From: Takakia lepidozioides
Lineage: Eukaryota; Streptophyta; Takakiopsida; Takakiales; Takakiaceae
Reading direction: 5' to 3'
Assembly (NCBI GenBank): GCA_030704615.1
Contig: CM060733.1
Coordinates: forward strand, 7,070,001-7,134,000
DNA: 64,000 nucleotides
Part shown: in pieces, positions 46,131 to 59,116 of the stretch
Position numbering within the stretch: the stretch's first letter is position 1
How the letters are laid out: each line of letters begins with the position of its first letter
Notes under the pieces: generated by a model
Told to the model about the DNA's origin: nothing
What the model saw: the letters and a program-made list of their open reading frames with translations, nothing else
The model's database searches: none
Made by a program: the position numbers and the translations under genes

Positions 46131-48710
46131 TCAAACCACATGTTTTGTGTTATTATAACAGAACTCTGCCGCATCTAAGTGCTCCACCCAGTCTAGCTGG
46201 TCTGCCAACACATAATTCCGCAAGATCTGCTTCACCACGGAATTCACTCTTTCCGTTTGGTCGTCCGTTGTAGGTCGGAAGGCCGTGCTCATCTTGAATC
46301 TCGTCCCCATTTTCTTCCAAAGTGTTCTCCAAATTTTACTTGTAAACTTTGGATCGCAGTCCGAGACAATATCATTCGGGAGTCCATGGTGCTTGAAGAC
46401 GTGGACGAAGTAAAGTCGTCCCATCTCCTACGCCGTTGCCGTCTCTTTGGTGGAAATGAAATGGCCCATTTTACTGAACCTATCCACCACCACCATGATT
46501 GCATCGAATCTTTTTGACAGCGGCAAAGCAGTCATGAAATCCATCGAGACTTTCCCAAGACCCCTCTGGAATCGGCAAGGGTTGTAACAGCCCCGCTTGT
46601 TTTTTGTACTCACTCCGGTTTTGTTGGCATGTGGTGCATGTCTTGACATACTCCTCGGCCTCCTCTCTCAGTTTGGGCCAGAAATACTCTTTCTTCAAGA
46701 GTGCCGCGATGCGCTTGGCTCCGCCGTGGCCCGCAAGCGGGCCATTGTGGCATTGTCTCAAGAGGCTATCTCTGATCATTCCCTTTGGTACGTAGAGACG
46801 TTTTTTTTTATACTGGAGCAGTCCATTGTACAAGTAAAACTGCGATTTAACCCCCAACCTCAAGTCCTGCATCACGGATCGATAAGCCTTCCGGATCTTC
46901 CTTTGGAGCGCCGTCTCGCCCCTGTACACCAACATGAGCTGCTGCTTTCTACTTAAAGCATCGGCCACCACATTGTCTCGTCCCGGTTGGTACTGGAAAT
47001 CCACGTCGAACACTGCTAAAATGTCTTGCCATCTAAGTTGTTTTGGGGACAACTTAGGCTGTGTGGTAAAACACTTCACCGTGACATTGTCCGTGAACAC
47101 CTTCACCGGGTTGGAACCAACATAGTGGCGCCAAAGCTCAAGACAATGTACCACCGCCTTCATTTCTTTCTCGTGCGTAGGCCACCATCGCTCCACTTCA
47201 TTCAGTTTCTTACTTTCGTAAGCCACTAGATGTCCATCCTGCATGAGCACACCCCCAATTGCGAAGTCCGACTCATCTGTATGACTCTCAAATGGACGGT
47301 CGAACTCCGGGATTTTCAGGACTGGAGCTTCCACCATCCGCTGCTTCAACTCGACAAAAGCTTGGCAACAAAAGGTGTTCCATACCTATACCTTGGACTT
47401 ACACAGAAGATCTGACAGTGGCCCCGCGATCTTGGCGAAATTTCTCACATACTTTCGGTAATAGGAGGCGAGTCCTAGGAATGATCGCACTCCCGGGATA
47501 GAAGTCGGAGGCTCCCAGTCCAAGATCGCCCTCATATTTCTGTCATCCATTTTGATCCCATCCTGTGTAACCACATGCCCTAAGAACTCCACTTTTGTGA
47601 CCCCGAATTCGCACTTTGAAGCTTTGGCATACAGCTTCTCTTCCCGCAATTTCTGGAACACCTTTTTGAGGTGCCCCATGTGCTCTTCATTTGTTTTTGA
47701 GTGCACCAAGATGTCGTTGATGTACACGATCACAAAGTCATCCAACCACTTCTGGAAAATGTTGTTCATTAGCGTGCTAAAGGTCACGGGTGCGTTGGTA
47801 AGCCCAAAAAGCATCACCAAGAACTCATATGAACCATATCTTGTCATGCATGCGGTCTTCTCCTCATCTCCTTCTGCCACTCGGATTTGATGGTAAGCTG
47901 AGCGCAAATCGATCCAGCTGAAAATACTTTGCTCCTGCCAACAGATCAAAGAGGTCGTCGATCTTTGACAAATGGTACCGATTTTTTATAGTCACCTTAT
48001 TCAGAGCCCTGTAATCGACACACATCCGCAGCGTCCCATCCTTCTTGTCTGCGAATACCACCGGAGCTCCGTAAGGTGACTTACTCGGTCGGATGTACCC
48101 CTTTGACATTAGATCCTTGAGCTGGGCCTTCAGCTCGACCAACTCTTTGTGGCTCAACCGGTAGGGCGCCTTGGCAGGCAGCTCCAGTCCCGGTATCACC
48201 TCTATCTTGTGGTCAACTCCTCTTCGCGGTGGCAAACCGCTTGGTAAATCCCCTGGCATCACATCCTGGTATTTCTCCAGGATCCCCTTTATCCAATCTG
48301 GGCTAGGCTCCCTATTGACTTCTCTTTCTACTTGCTTATGTAAAGCAAAACTGGGGCTCGTGTGGCTCCTCTACTGCCCACTCCTTTGCTGTCAACAGGT
48401 TTATTCGCCCTCCCACTCGGTTGGGCGTTTCCGACACCCGTAAAACTTCGTCACCATTCCCACACGGAAGCGTGACTATTCTCTTTGCGGCCATCTATGA
48501 CCGCTCCGGATTTGCTCAAAAATGTCATCCCCAAAATGAGATCCACTCCATCGATCTCACAAATGGTGAAGTTCTCACGTCCCTCCCAACTCCCGAGCTG
48601 AAGATGAACATCGAACGCCAACCTTGTCGCCAGTTGCCCGTGCGGACACATGGAGGCCACCTGTGCCTAGTGAAGGGTGGCAGCAGGTCCCCCATCATTT
48701 CATCATGAAC
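46131..48710 (-). pseudogene. Ty3/gypsy pol remains (PR-RT-RNaseH-IN)
   Basis: Read from 48,710 downward. Protease C-terminal half (ICEIDGVDLILGMTFL, 48,660-48,451). Reverse transcriptase (48,262-47,390): [54 protein letters not shown]. RNase H (47,349-46,960): FAIGGVLMQDGHLVAYESKK, HEKEMKAVVHCLELWRHY. Integrase zinc finger (GPLAGHGGAKRI, CTTCQQNR) and core (SMDFMTALP, IVSDCDPKFTS, TERVNSVV). The RT active site reads YIND instead of YxDD. Frameshifts near 47,930 and 46,530 and a TAG near 46,425 break it. The protease lacks its DTG half, and the integrase stops at YNNTKHVV without chromodomain or 3' LTR, so both ends are missing. Confidence 0.93.
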
Positions 48711-49598
48711 GCTGACGTTGCCCCTTTTTTGTTGCCGGAACTGTCTACCGGCTCAGGCAATACTTGGCCTGAGCTGGGATTCAAGTAGGAATTCACATAA
48801 ATTGAAATCTATGCCTGTACATTGGTTAGAATGATGAAATTCTTTTTGGAGGTAGTAAAAAATCATTCAAGGAACAATTTGACCAGAGCAATTTATGGTT
48901 CCAATGGAAATTTGGACACACTAAGGCTGAATTATAGGTCAATTATACTTTATGGTGTTTTTTACCCCCTTATTTTTCCATACAAATCGACCCTTCTGAG
49001 ACTTTGGAATTCAGCTCTGAAATTTGGGGCAACATGGTTTAGGTGCCTCATAATCAGAATGTGGGTAGGGTGTATCAATGAAAAATCATTTTGGTAGCAA
49101 AATTTCTTGGTCACACCATTTTTTCACTCTCAAGTTGGAGTACACTACACATTTTAGGCTGGGAATTTTGTTATAATCTTCCTAATGACACGGTCAAATG
49201 ACCTGAAATTTTTACAGCAGGTGGATGAAGGAGGTAGCCTGCCTTTCATACAGTTCATCCCTGTGGATGTTTGTTTGATGAGAGATATACCCTCATCCGT
49301 GAGGGTATGTTCCGTTTTCGAGTGGGTCCCCCCAAAACAGGCTCGTCCATTAAGGGTTACACCTATGTTTATCTCCCTGGAGGTAATTTCAATAGTTGTG
49401 AAGACTTCTGAGCCCCTTTCTATATAGAAGCAGGGCATGCTGACTAAACTTGTCGGCATGACTTGCTCAAGGTATTTTATGATATTTCTATTTTAAACCT
49501 ATGTTTATCTCCCTGGAGGTAATTTCAATAGTTGTACATTATTACCTCCAAATGTATTGTTTACAGATGACGTTGATATCGAGAAGTTGCAGCTACAA
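48711..49598. other. Spacer with duplicated 40 bp phrase and inverted promoter-like piece
   Basis: A ~40 bp phrase (CCTATGTTTATCTCCCTGG, then AGGTAATTTCAATAGTTG) occurs at about 49,361-49,398 and again at 49,498-49,536. Between them lies about 95 bp (49,397-49,490) that is the inverted copy of 62,693-62,791, the leader of the F-box gene. No gene was recognised. Confidence 0.6.
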
Positions 49599-50270
49599 AC
49601 CAGTGTTGGACCGGTATCATAAACATTTCATACCAGCCAAGGTCTGGTATATTTGTCGGTGAAGAGGCCTAGGTAATGGTATCAAAGTAGATATTAAACT
49701 TTTAATGTACCAGTATGTACATTGTTTTTGTTTGGCCTAATATGGTATGGTATCAATATTGCAAATTTCAAATCTTATATTGGGGTATATCAATACTGGT
49801 ATCAATATAGCTCGATGGTCCATGGCAGGTATAATTTGGACAGATTTATTTATTTATTTATTTATTTAAAAGCTGAATGCCGCACTTCAGGTGCTGAAGT
49901 GGTGCCTTTATTTATAATAACAAGGAGGTACAGAGATGGTAAGGAAAAAATAACCTTACAAACGCCATACAGGTTGATAAATGAGACACTGCTCTGAGCC
50001 TAAGCATATTTTTGAATGGCAAAATCAGAGCACTCCACGTATTGATACCTAGGGCGCAAGTGATGGCGGAAGACATAGTACTGGTATCGACAAAGCTGCG
50101 TTCCTTGCGATACCAGGCTGGTCTGGTAGGAGCCCACGTATTAGTGTTTTACTATATTCTACCCGGGGTACTGTCAGTTGCTTATACCCGCTTGGTCTGG
50201 TACCCTGCTGCAATACCCTTACCCGTGTTGATACCCCGCCTCGCCCCTATACCGGTCCAATACTGGTGTT
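49599..50270. mobile_element. Non-autonomous TGGTAT-family element, copy 2
   Basis: Left end ACCAGTGTTGGACCGGTATC, right end ATACCGGTCCAATACTGGTG, inverted repeats of about 20 bases with one or two mismatches. The interior is full of GGTAT/ATACC words. It contains a TTTA microsatellite (about 49,845-49,868) and a LINE-tail-like block (GATGGTAAGGAAAAAATAAC at about 49,938). Relative of 26,338-26,850. Confidence 0.68.
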
Positions 50271-53200
50271 GACCTCTTTGGAGTTTAATGGCCATATGTG
50301 AGAAAATGGATTGTGGGAGTAGCTCCTAAATAACTTAACGAACTTCATTACCCACAGTTGCTCTGTATCTATTGTTGCAAATAACTTTCATGACTGTTGT
50401 TGTCAAGTCCCAGATATTCATACAACATGCTTCAATAAACTCAGCTGGATGGAGTGTCCATGGTTGAATTGAGTTCCTCCTCGACAATCAATGGGTTTTA
50501 AGGATCAAAATTTTGGCTGGCTCGACCAAGGCTGTTCCACTTCTTTTTTTTTATACATGGAACTTGTGTCTTCACATGGCAAGAAGCTGACCTATGTCTT
50601 ATGTTTGGCTATTGAACAATGCCTCTGGAGTGTATCATGGATTACTTGAATTCTCTCATGATGTAATCTGATCAATTGGAATAATGATCAGCTATGCTAA
50701 CCATGTGGTTTGATGACCTAATACCAGGGTTTTTCTACACTAGGCTCTGAGGTTCACCTGAAGCTGTCATACATCCTTGTATGTTTATTCTATGCGATCC
50801 CTTCTGAATCTTCAATTATAAAGAATATTTTTCGTAGAATATGCTTGTGTTTTTATCCCTCACTATGTCTAAGGGGAGCACATCAATCTTTCCCGCATAG
50901 TATAAATCCGTGTTGGCTGGGTATTGATTTCAGGGCCGGTCACTTCTCAACGATGGTATTTTCAACTAGGTTCCTAAGAACCTAACTGATCTGAAATTTG
51001 CCTTATATTTGGATCCGGCAGGTATAGGTTTGGGTAAGAACTAAGATCCTTGCGAGGTAGAGAACAGACGGGTTGCTTGAATCCTGAGTTTGATGTTGAG
51101 GTTACCAGCCTGCAAAAAGAGGTTTTGGAGCATCCCCACCCTACACTTCCCAAGTCAGAGAGCGCGTGTCAGCAATTTAGCAGCGACCACGCTGCCTCTT
51201 GCCAATGGGAACGCTAGAGGGGAATGGGCAAGCTGAGCTGCGCGGGGGATAGCGTTGGCGATTCAAGGCCAGGGTGTGCGCAAGTCGGACCCTAGTACAT
51301 ATACTATATCAGTCGGGAAGAAAATCTATCCATTTTTTTGGCTTCATGCCACTCTTTTGCATTTCATCGTCATCCTTGTAAACTTTCCATCCAAACCACT
51401 AGAATGGTGTGGAGCAGGGTGATAATCTCTCTCTGGCTATAGCAAGCATACCATGTATGCACTCAGCATGGTACTGGGATGTTAATTGGATTTTTAAACT
51501 GTGCAGATTCCAAATGTGAAATGGCAAATGATATATTGCGGAGGGCAGTAAATCTATGGACCTATGCAGCACATAATCTGGGAGGTGAGCTGTAGATGGC
51601 ATGTTTCTTTGCTCATTGTTGATGTAGCTTAGGAGATCTTTGTGCATATGTGCGGAAACATTGTGTAAAAAGGTTATCAAAATAGTAGGGGCCTGTATTT
51701 TGGTACCGCCATCAAATTGTTTTGCCTTAAAAATAAGTCACGGGCATAATCCTCATTGGGCGGGCGGCAATGATTGAATCCTAGTACCTTTGTAACAATC
51801 AAAACGTTTTGATATTAATTGTTTGATGCAATGAATAAGTATGAGAATAATTGTTTAAAAAAAAAATAACTATTGAAAGATTCTTCTTTAGAAAAGTGGA
51901 GTGTAAAACTGGATTGCAAGTAATGTAGGTAACTTGAAAAGTGTGGAACAACAACCGCCTCTTATTGGCAATTTTCCTTCGTCCTCTTGTGAATTCTATC
52001 ATTGGTCTTGCTCCAAAACTTGTGGATGAGACTTCCCCCTCTACCAAGCCACAACCACATCAATGACTTTTGTGTTGCATTTCATAGAAACTAGGGTCGA
52101 TGGGATAGCAATACCCAACTGGATGATATTGATAAGATTTGTGGTTAAGGTTCATGTGAAGTTCTAGTAACGACTGACGAGCAGTAATGGGCATCATGTC
52201 ATTGCCACTCCATCGTCATCACCTCGTCGTCCTCATTTTTTTTTCAAGCTGCCCAAATTACCCTTTAATTTTATTTTTTATTTTATTTTTAAAAAACATA
52301 CTAGATCTGTAACTTCCTAAATTGTCGCACCTGTACTAGAACTGTCACAAGTCGTAACTACCCAGTCTTTTCTTTTTTCTCTTCTCATTGCAAAGGCTCT
52401 TTCTTATTCTATAACTCTACAACTATTTGTAGATGGAGATATAACAATCATAGGACGATATACTTGATTGACCAGTACTTGACTGATGGTTTCATTTACC
52501 ACAATACATGCTTGAGATTGAGCATTGCAAAGGCACTCTCAAGGTTTGGCGGCTCTCAGTTTCTTATTTCTTTCACTCTTGTATTTAGTTTTTGCAATCA
52601 CATGCTGACTTCATGTGATGGATTATGAGATGCAAATGCAATTGTATCATTGCATGAACTACTAGGTCATTGCACGTTCATCACAAGGTGGTTCATTTCT
52701 CTCTTATTGTTCTGTACAATCGCATGGCTGACATTCATTATTTGTAGATGATCACAACTGATCATGTGCGGAGTCCCTCTAGATTGGTCTCGCATTCTTT
52801 AGCTGTTATTTAATGAAAATTATAAAGCATGAATTGCTTTATTGCAAATTTCATGTCCATGGAAATTACATGATTATTATTATTATTTCCCGTGGAATGG
52901 AGATGTTAACGACACTCAAGGAGTTTTTCTCTTTCTCTAGTTTCAATTTGTTGGATGGATCATTGCACTCCGGTAATTATGACTGCCAAACCGTGGTAGT
53001 CATGGTTTTCTTGACTTTGATCATGACTGCACCATGTTTTTGACGTTTTTTTGTGCATCAATAAGACGATAGTTTTAGTTATCTTTTCCCATACACGAAA
53101 AAATCAGAAAGTCGAATGGTGACGTTTGTGAAATCATTGGACACGTCCACCATTTGAAATTTAGATTAATTGAATCACCCGTTACAAGCCTCAAGATTAA

Positions 53201-54171
53201 GAGAATGAATCATAGTACTAACATTATCTTTTCAATCTACTTATACAAAAGTCAAAACAAGGCATAATCCTTAATATGTCTTCTGGTGTAGAGAAATAGC
53301 TAGCCTGGACACACAACCACTTGAATTTTTTATTGCTTCAACAAGATGATGACCTATTGTCTGCAATTATCACATCGATACTGCAGCTCGCTCACAGATT
53401 TGAAGGGACAAAACCTATGCATTTGAGATCTCCATGTTCTGAAAGCATCCTTCAATTTGAATTTATAAGTACAAAATTTCTGGTAAATTTTGTAGCATCT
53501 GATTATATTTGTCTATTGGTCATTAAGCATATGGGTAGATTCTATGACTCTACACATGGAAAAAATAAAGTGTAAAAGATCAATGAGCAGGTATTTAGAA
53601 ATCAATTTTGGCTTAAGTGCAATGGATTGCAACATGCATTCGACAAAATTGCCAGCACCTTTGGGTCAAAACATAATTGAGCCAGACAATGTGTTTATCC
53701 TAGATTCGTGGATTCGAACTTGACATGACAACCATCATGGAATAACACATCAAAGAAGCAATTGGGCAGCATTCAAATATAGGCCATTTCCTTGTGGCCT
53801 TCCCGCTATATATTTTTGTATGCATCGACTCTCTCGCCAGATTTGTAGGGGACTCAATCAATAATGAGTTCCAAAGCATTTTATAAGGTGTCTTCATAAT
53901 CCAGCTCGCGGCTACCAAGATCTTTTTGAGAGCTTTAAAACTTTCTTTGTGTCGTTTTGTGGATGCCATAAGGCTCCTCTAATGGTTTCGTAAATCTTTC
54001 TTTGTAATGTAGTCGTTGAATCTTTCCGTTTCTCGTGGCCCAGTGGTTGTTCCTGCAGGACTAGCTTTGTAGATCGCTTGGAGCATTGAAGCTATATATA
54101 TTATGTTCTATTGACACTCAGGCTGATTAGTTTTTATGAGCTCCACTCGGTTGTGATTATTTTCAAGAAAA
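50271..54171. other. Long spacer upstream of GAPN
   Basis: AT-rich, nearly 4 kb, with no supported gene. A 89-codon minus-strand frame at 53,700-53,969 has no recognised family. The last few hundred bases are presumably the GAPN promoter and 5' UTR; GAAGCTATATATATTATG at about 54,087 could be a TATA region. Confidence 0.5.
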
Positions 54172-57100
54172 ATGGCTGGTATCTTTAAGGAACTTCTCGA
54201 CGATGATGTATTTAAATATTATGTGGATGGGGAATGGAAGGTTTCAAAGTCGAACAGATCTGTGGAGATTATCAACCCTTCTACTCTCAAGACCCAGTAT
54301 AAAGTACAAGGTCTGGTCTCCTTGGATGCAAGCTTATATATCACTTTTGACACAACGTCTTATGTAGTGTGTATGTAAGATAATATTTAGATCTATAAAC
54401 ATGTTGACGAAGACAAAAAGAACTTCTTGATGAGGTTTTAGCTCAAGTACATGTCACTCTCTAGGCCCTAGGGCTACATGTGATGGAAGTACTAGAGCAC
54501 TTGGTGACCAAAAACAACCTTTGGTTACATTTTTTGCCTTATGTAATAAGTGTTATGAACATTTTACATTTCTACTTTAGAAAATAGTTGGCATATGAGC
54601 AGGAAGGTTGTTTAGATAATCTTCGGAGTGATTGTATGTATCTGCCAATTTAAACTGTATGTGTCAAAACCTGGATGATGGATATTGATTAAACCGCATT
54701 CAACCGATAATTCACATATATGAATATATGTGTTTCTCTAAAATATTCAACTATCTATCTGCAGCTTGCACCCAGGATGAAGTAAATAGATGTGTGGATA
54801 GTGCAAAAGCTGCACAAAAACTTTGGGCTAAGACTCCTTTGTGGAAGAGAGCCGAAGCACTTCACAGAGCTGCGGCAATTCTAAAAGACCAAAAGGCTCC
54901 TATTGCAGATTGTCTGGTCAAAGAAGTCGCAAAGTGTCTAAAAGATGCAATAACTGAGGTAATATATGCTATTCAACATTCTCTTGCTATGAAATATGTA
55001 GGATCATCATTTGACCCAACATATTTTCTTAAAAATATACTATGATTTAACGACCCACAGGCAAGGAATAATTAGTCATTGAATTTTACCACAATTTTTG
55101 TTGATTACCACTATAATCAAACTTAGAGTTGTCATGGTCTGCTAATACGAGAGCTATAAATTATCTGTGCCATATGAACAGGTGGTACGGTCGGGTGATC
55201 TTATATCTTATACAGCAGAGCAAGGAATCAGAATTCTATCAGAAGGAAAGTTCTTGGTTCCCGACTGCTTTCCAGGAAATGAGAGAAACAAGTTATGTTT
55301 TGCATCCAAGGTAAGAATACGAAATTGATAAATAATCTTTTGTATCCTGCTTGGACCACATCACTTTCTAAAGTTGTTATATACATGTACATTTGTTGAC
55401 TATGGTCGTAGGATAGATGTGGGGGGATTTTGCTTTGCACACGTGTACTTCATTCAACAAAATCAAGTTATATGTATCAAGATTTTCATCTTGAATTGTG
55501 TCTCTAGATTCCGTTGGGAGTGGTTCTGGCGATTCCTCCATTCAACTACCCCGTTAATCTGGCTGTGTCCAAAATTGGTCCAGCACTTATTGCAGGAAAT
55601 GCAGTCGTTCTCAAGCCTCCGACTCAGGTATTCTATACTCTATATCTCATGTATACTCTAGTGCTAACCTACTTGAGTTTGAACATTCATTGAATTAAGA
55701 GGTTACCTTCTTTTGGTGTATTGTTGAGAGTGATAATGCATACATGTTTCAAATGATAGTCATTGACAAGCTAGAATTGAACTTTAAATTATAATTAAAG
55801 AGAAAATCCATGAAATTATTGTTGCACAACTATCTTATATTTGCTAGTAGACTTCGTACCAAGACAAGGTTATTGACATTTCATAACATCAGTGTGGAGC
55901 TAGATGACCATTATGGGAAAAACATATGAATGGTTTATGTTGTTAAATATAATATCGTATTGGAAACAATTAGTACATTAGGAATTGAACAATCAACGGG
56001 GAGTCTTCTCTTGGTTCTTGGAACAATTCATTATTAGTCCAGAATCCATACTCTTTATTTATTCGCAAGCAATGATTCGACTATCGCTTGAATAATACTT
56101 TTGAGTGTTCCCTCATTTCTGGTGCAGGGGGCTGTGTCTTGCTTGCATACAGTACATTGTTTCCATATGGCAGGGTTTCCAAAGGGATTGATTTCTGCAA
56201 TAACTGGCAAGGGCTCTGAGATTGGCGACCTTCTCACCATGCATCCCGGCATAAATTGCATAAGGTGTACTGACACTTGATTCCTAAGCTTGGCCCATTT
56301 TCTTCTAAGTCTAACTTACAAACCCCATATGCACGTTAATGGCTTGTCCAGTCCACTGCTGAAATATATTAAATATATTTGGAGAGACAAACACTATTAT
56401 TCAATTTAGTGATTTGTGGATGAGCCTCGTTCTCTGAGTTTGTGATGAGCATCAAAAGCTTTAAATCCGTACTTGAATATGAAAAAATGTGAAACAGTTT
56501 CACAGGTGGGGACACGGGGATAGCAATATCAAAAAAAGCAGGGATGATTCCGCTGCAAATGGAGTTGGGGGGCAAGGATGCGTGTATTGTGCTGGAGGAT
56601 GCCGATCTTGAACTTGCGGCCAACAATGTTATCAAGGGTGGATACTCCTTCAGGTATTCTATACATGCTGCTTTTGCTCTTCATTTTTCAATAAGTTAAA
56701 GGCGTCACTCAATACCTTGTAGGCAATATGAATATCTTAATTTGCTTAGTTATCAAAGTCGTTTCAAATTTATCGTTAAGATGGAATATTGTTACTTAGG
56801 TCGATTTCACGGTTCGATACATATGAAATCTCAATTCTCCACGTGCATGTCACTAGCTAGTAGCCTAGACCTCCATGTTAAATTATCACAATTTATTATC
56901 TCCATATTGACATGTATGCTCTTGGAAATGCAGTTTGAATTTCCTCTCCAATCAAAGGCCACGTCAATATTGTGATCTAAACTTTCATGCATGGATGCCT
57001 ACGCAGTGGTCAACGATGTACAGCTATTAAGGTAATTTGTGTGATGGAGAAAGTTGCGGATACATTGGTGGAGAAAATTAACGCAAAGATTGCTAAGCTC

Positions 57101-59116
57101 ATAGTGGGTATGCCGGAGAAGGACTGTGATATTACCCCTGTGATCAGCGAGACTTCTGCAAATTTCATTCAAGGGCTTGTAGAAGATGCTAAGGCCAAGG
57201 GTGCCAAATTCCACCAGGTGTGTATCCAGACATAGGGACTAATGTTGTTTTAAGAAAGCACAAGAGGTTTTTAAGTCTAATTGTAGGTTAGTTTTACATA
57301 AAATTGGCACTAGATTAAAATGCATCCGCATAATACTATCCAAAGTGAGGTGGAAAATTAGAATTTACTATGACTAAGTAAAGTGGACTCATTTTTTAAA
57401 TTGGTATTATTTCTAGCCTCATAATGATGTAACATTATACTTGCCCCAAAACTTCGCAAGGAGTCAACAAGTGGATGAGAATTCTGAAATATTCCTTGTT
57501 GTTGTTGGCTTGTAATGGTGCAGGAATGGAAAAGAGAGGGCAACCTAATATGGCCACTTCTAATTGACCACGTGCGACCCGACATGCGCATTGCTTGGGA
57601 GGAGCCATTTGGGCCAGTGTTGCCTGTCATTCGCATCAAGACGGTGGAGGAAGGAATTCACCACTGCAATGCTAACAACTTTGCACTCCAGGTTTTCATC
57701 TCTAAGTACTCAAATCCAAACTTTCATGATTGATGAGAGACTTGGCCACTGTATGATATATGTGCGAGAATCTTAGACTGCTAACTTGTCTGAATTAGAC
57801 TAGAATATTCAAGTGATTTCTAGGATTAAGTACTTAGCATTTGAGACTAAAAAAATTCTAGAAGTCTCTTGAGGATTGAGTCTGCTCCTGCAGAGATGAC
57901 AAGGGTGAAAGAGGGGAAGAGTCATCTAATACTATTGCGCACCTACTGGTCAGAGTATCAAATGACTAGGTAGAAGGTTCACCGTTCAAGGGAGCTCTAT
58001 GTAGTGCATGTGAATATTATCTTCTTCATACTTGCAGGTTTACAAAGAATTGTTGGGGTGAATGACTCACTTTTCAAGGGTAGGAAATAACATGGTCATA
58101 AGAATATTTAATCATGAGATATTTGTCAAGTTAGCTATAAGATGTCATGGATAAACTCGTACCTCTAGACAAACAAATTGCCCAATATCTCGGTTAGGTC
58201 AATCAAAACTGCAAAAGGCATCGTCTCAAAGGTGTGAATGCACCGCTTGACTTTACAGAGGGAAGGACCTAGACTCTTGGTAATTCATTCTGAGTTTCAT
58301 ATAAGCACATAAATTGACATAACTACATGCATTGGAACTTTGGTGAATGTAGGGTTGTGTGTTCACGAAAAATATTGATAAGGCCATTATGATAAGCGAT
58401 GCTATGGAGTCCGGAACCATACAAATCAATTCTGCGCCAGCCCGTGGACCAGACCACTTCCCTTTCCAGGTGTCAATCTTTTTGTTCCATCTCTTTCACA
58501 AACGATCCGACAAATCATATTCCCAGGCTAAACCAGCTAGCTTTACACAATTGTTTACCATTAATTGCATGTGGGTCAATTTCTTCTTATACGAAAGAAG
58601 GCTCCATTTGCATTAATAAGAAACTTGGTGTTCAATATCGATTGGCTTTGTCAACCCTTATCAAACTATGGATTGAGAAAGGGTGGGGTTCAAACATCTA
58701 ACTGAGCTTGATGCCACTAGAAAAGATAATGCTAGCCCTCGTGCTTCAAAAATATTATATGCAAAAGCAACTTGGGAACATTATTGTGCATGACTTGTAA
58801 CCATGGAGATTTGGTCAAGTAACGTGTTATCATGACCCTCAAAAGGGGGAGATGCATGTAAGGGGGAGATGATCGTATTTACACTAACATCGGTAGGTGC
58901 AATGTTCTCTCTACTGATCTATAGCACAAATTGGTCAATGAGTTCTAAGAGTACACTTCTTTATCCTAAACAAAATGCTAACTGAGATGGTACTTTGGGC
59001 AGGGGTTGCGTGATAGTGGTATTGGATCCCAAGGCATCATCAACAGTATCAACATGATGTGCAAAACGAAGAGCACAGTTATAAATTTGCCGGGACCCTC
59101 GTACACAATGGGTTAA
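54172..59116 (+). CDS. GAPN: Non-phosphorylating NADP-dependent glyceraldehyde-3-phosphate dehydrogenase
   Basis: Ten exons: 54172-54310, 54765-54958, 55182-55310, 55508-55627, 56128-56264, 56498-56653, 57007-57217, 57524-57691, 58353-58469, 59003-59116. All have GT-AG borders and matching phases. They sum to 495 codons, 494 aa; plant GAPN is about 496. The protein oxidises glyceraldehyde-3-phosphate to 3-phosphoglycerate in the cytosol with NADP+, bypassing ATP formation and supplying NADPH. Aldehyde-dehydrogenase hallmarks: [20 protein letters not shown] with N as oxyanion residue, [16 protein letters not shown] in the cofactor site, [12 protein letters not shown] with the general-base Glu, GQRCTAIKV with the catalytic Cys, [10 protein letters not shown], and the C-terminal SGIGSQG, ending PGPSYTMG. 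No stop, frameshift or key-residue change was found. It corresponds to Arabidopsis ALDH11A3. Confidence 0.97.

Noticed and set aside
46257-48443. Plus-strand frames across the gypsy region
   Set aside because: They are antisense shadows of the minus-strand pol, whose motifs are unambiguous.
53700-53969. 89-codon minus-strand frame upstream of GAPN
   Set aside because: Lys/Met-rich but no recognisable family or splice context; insufficient to call a gene.
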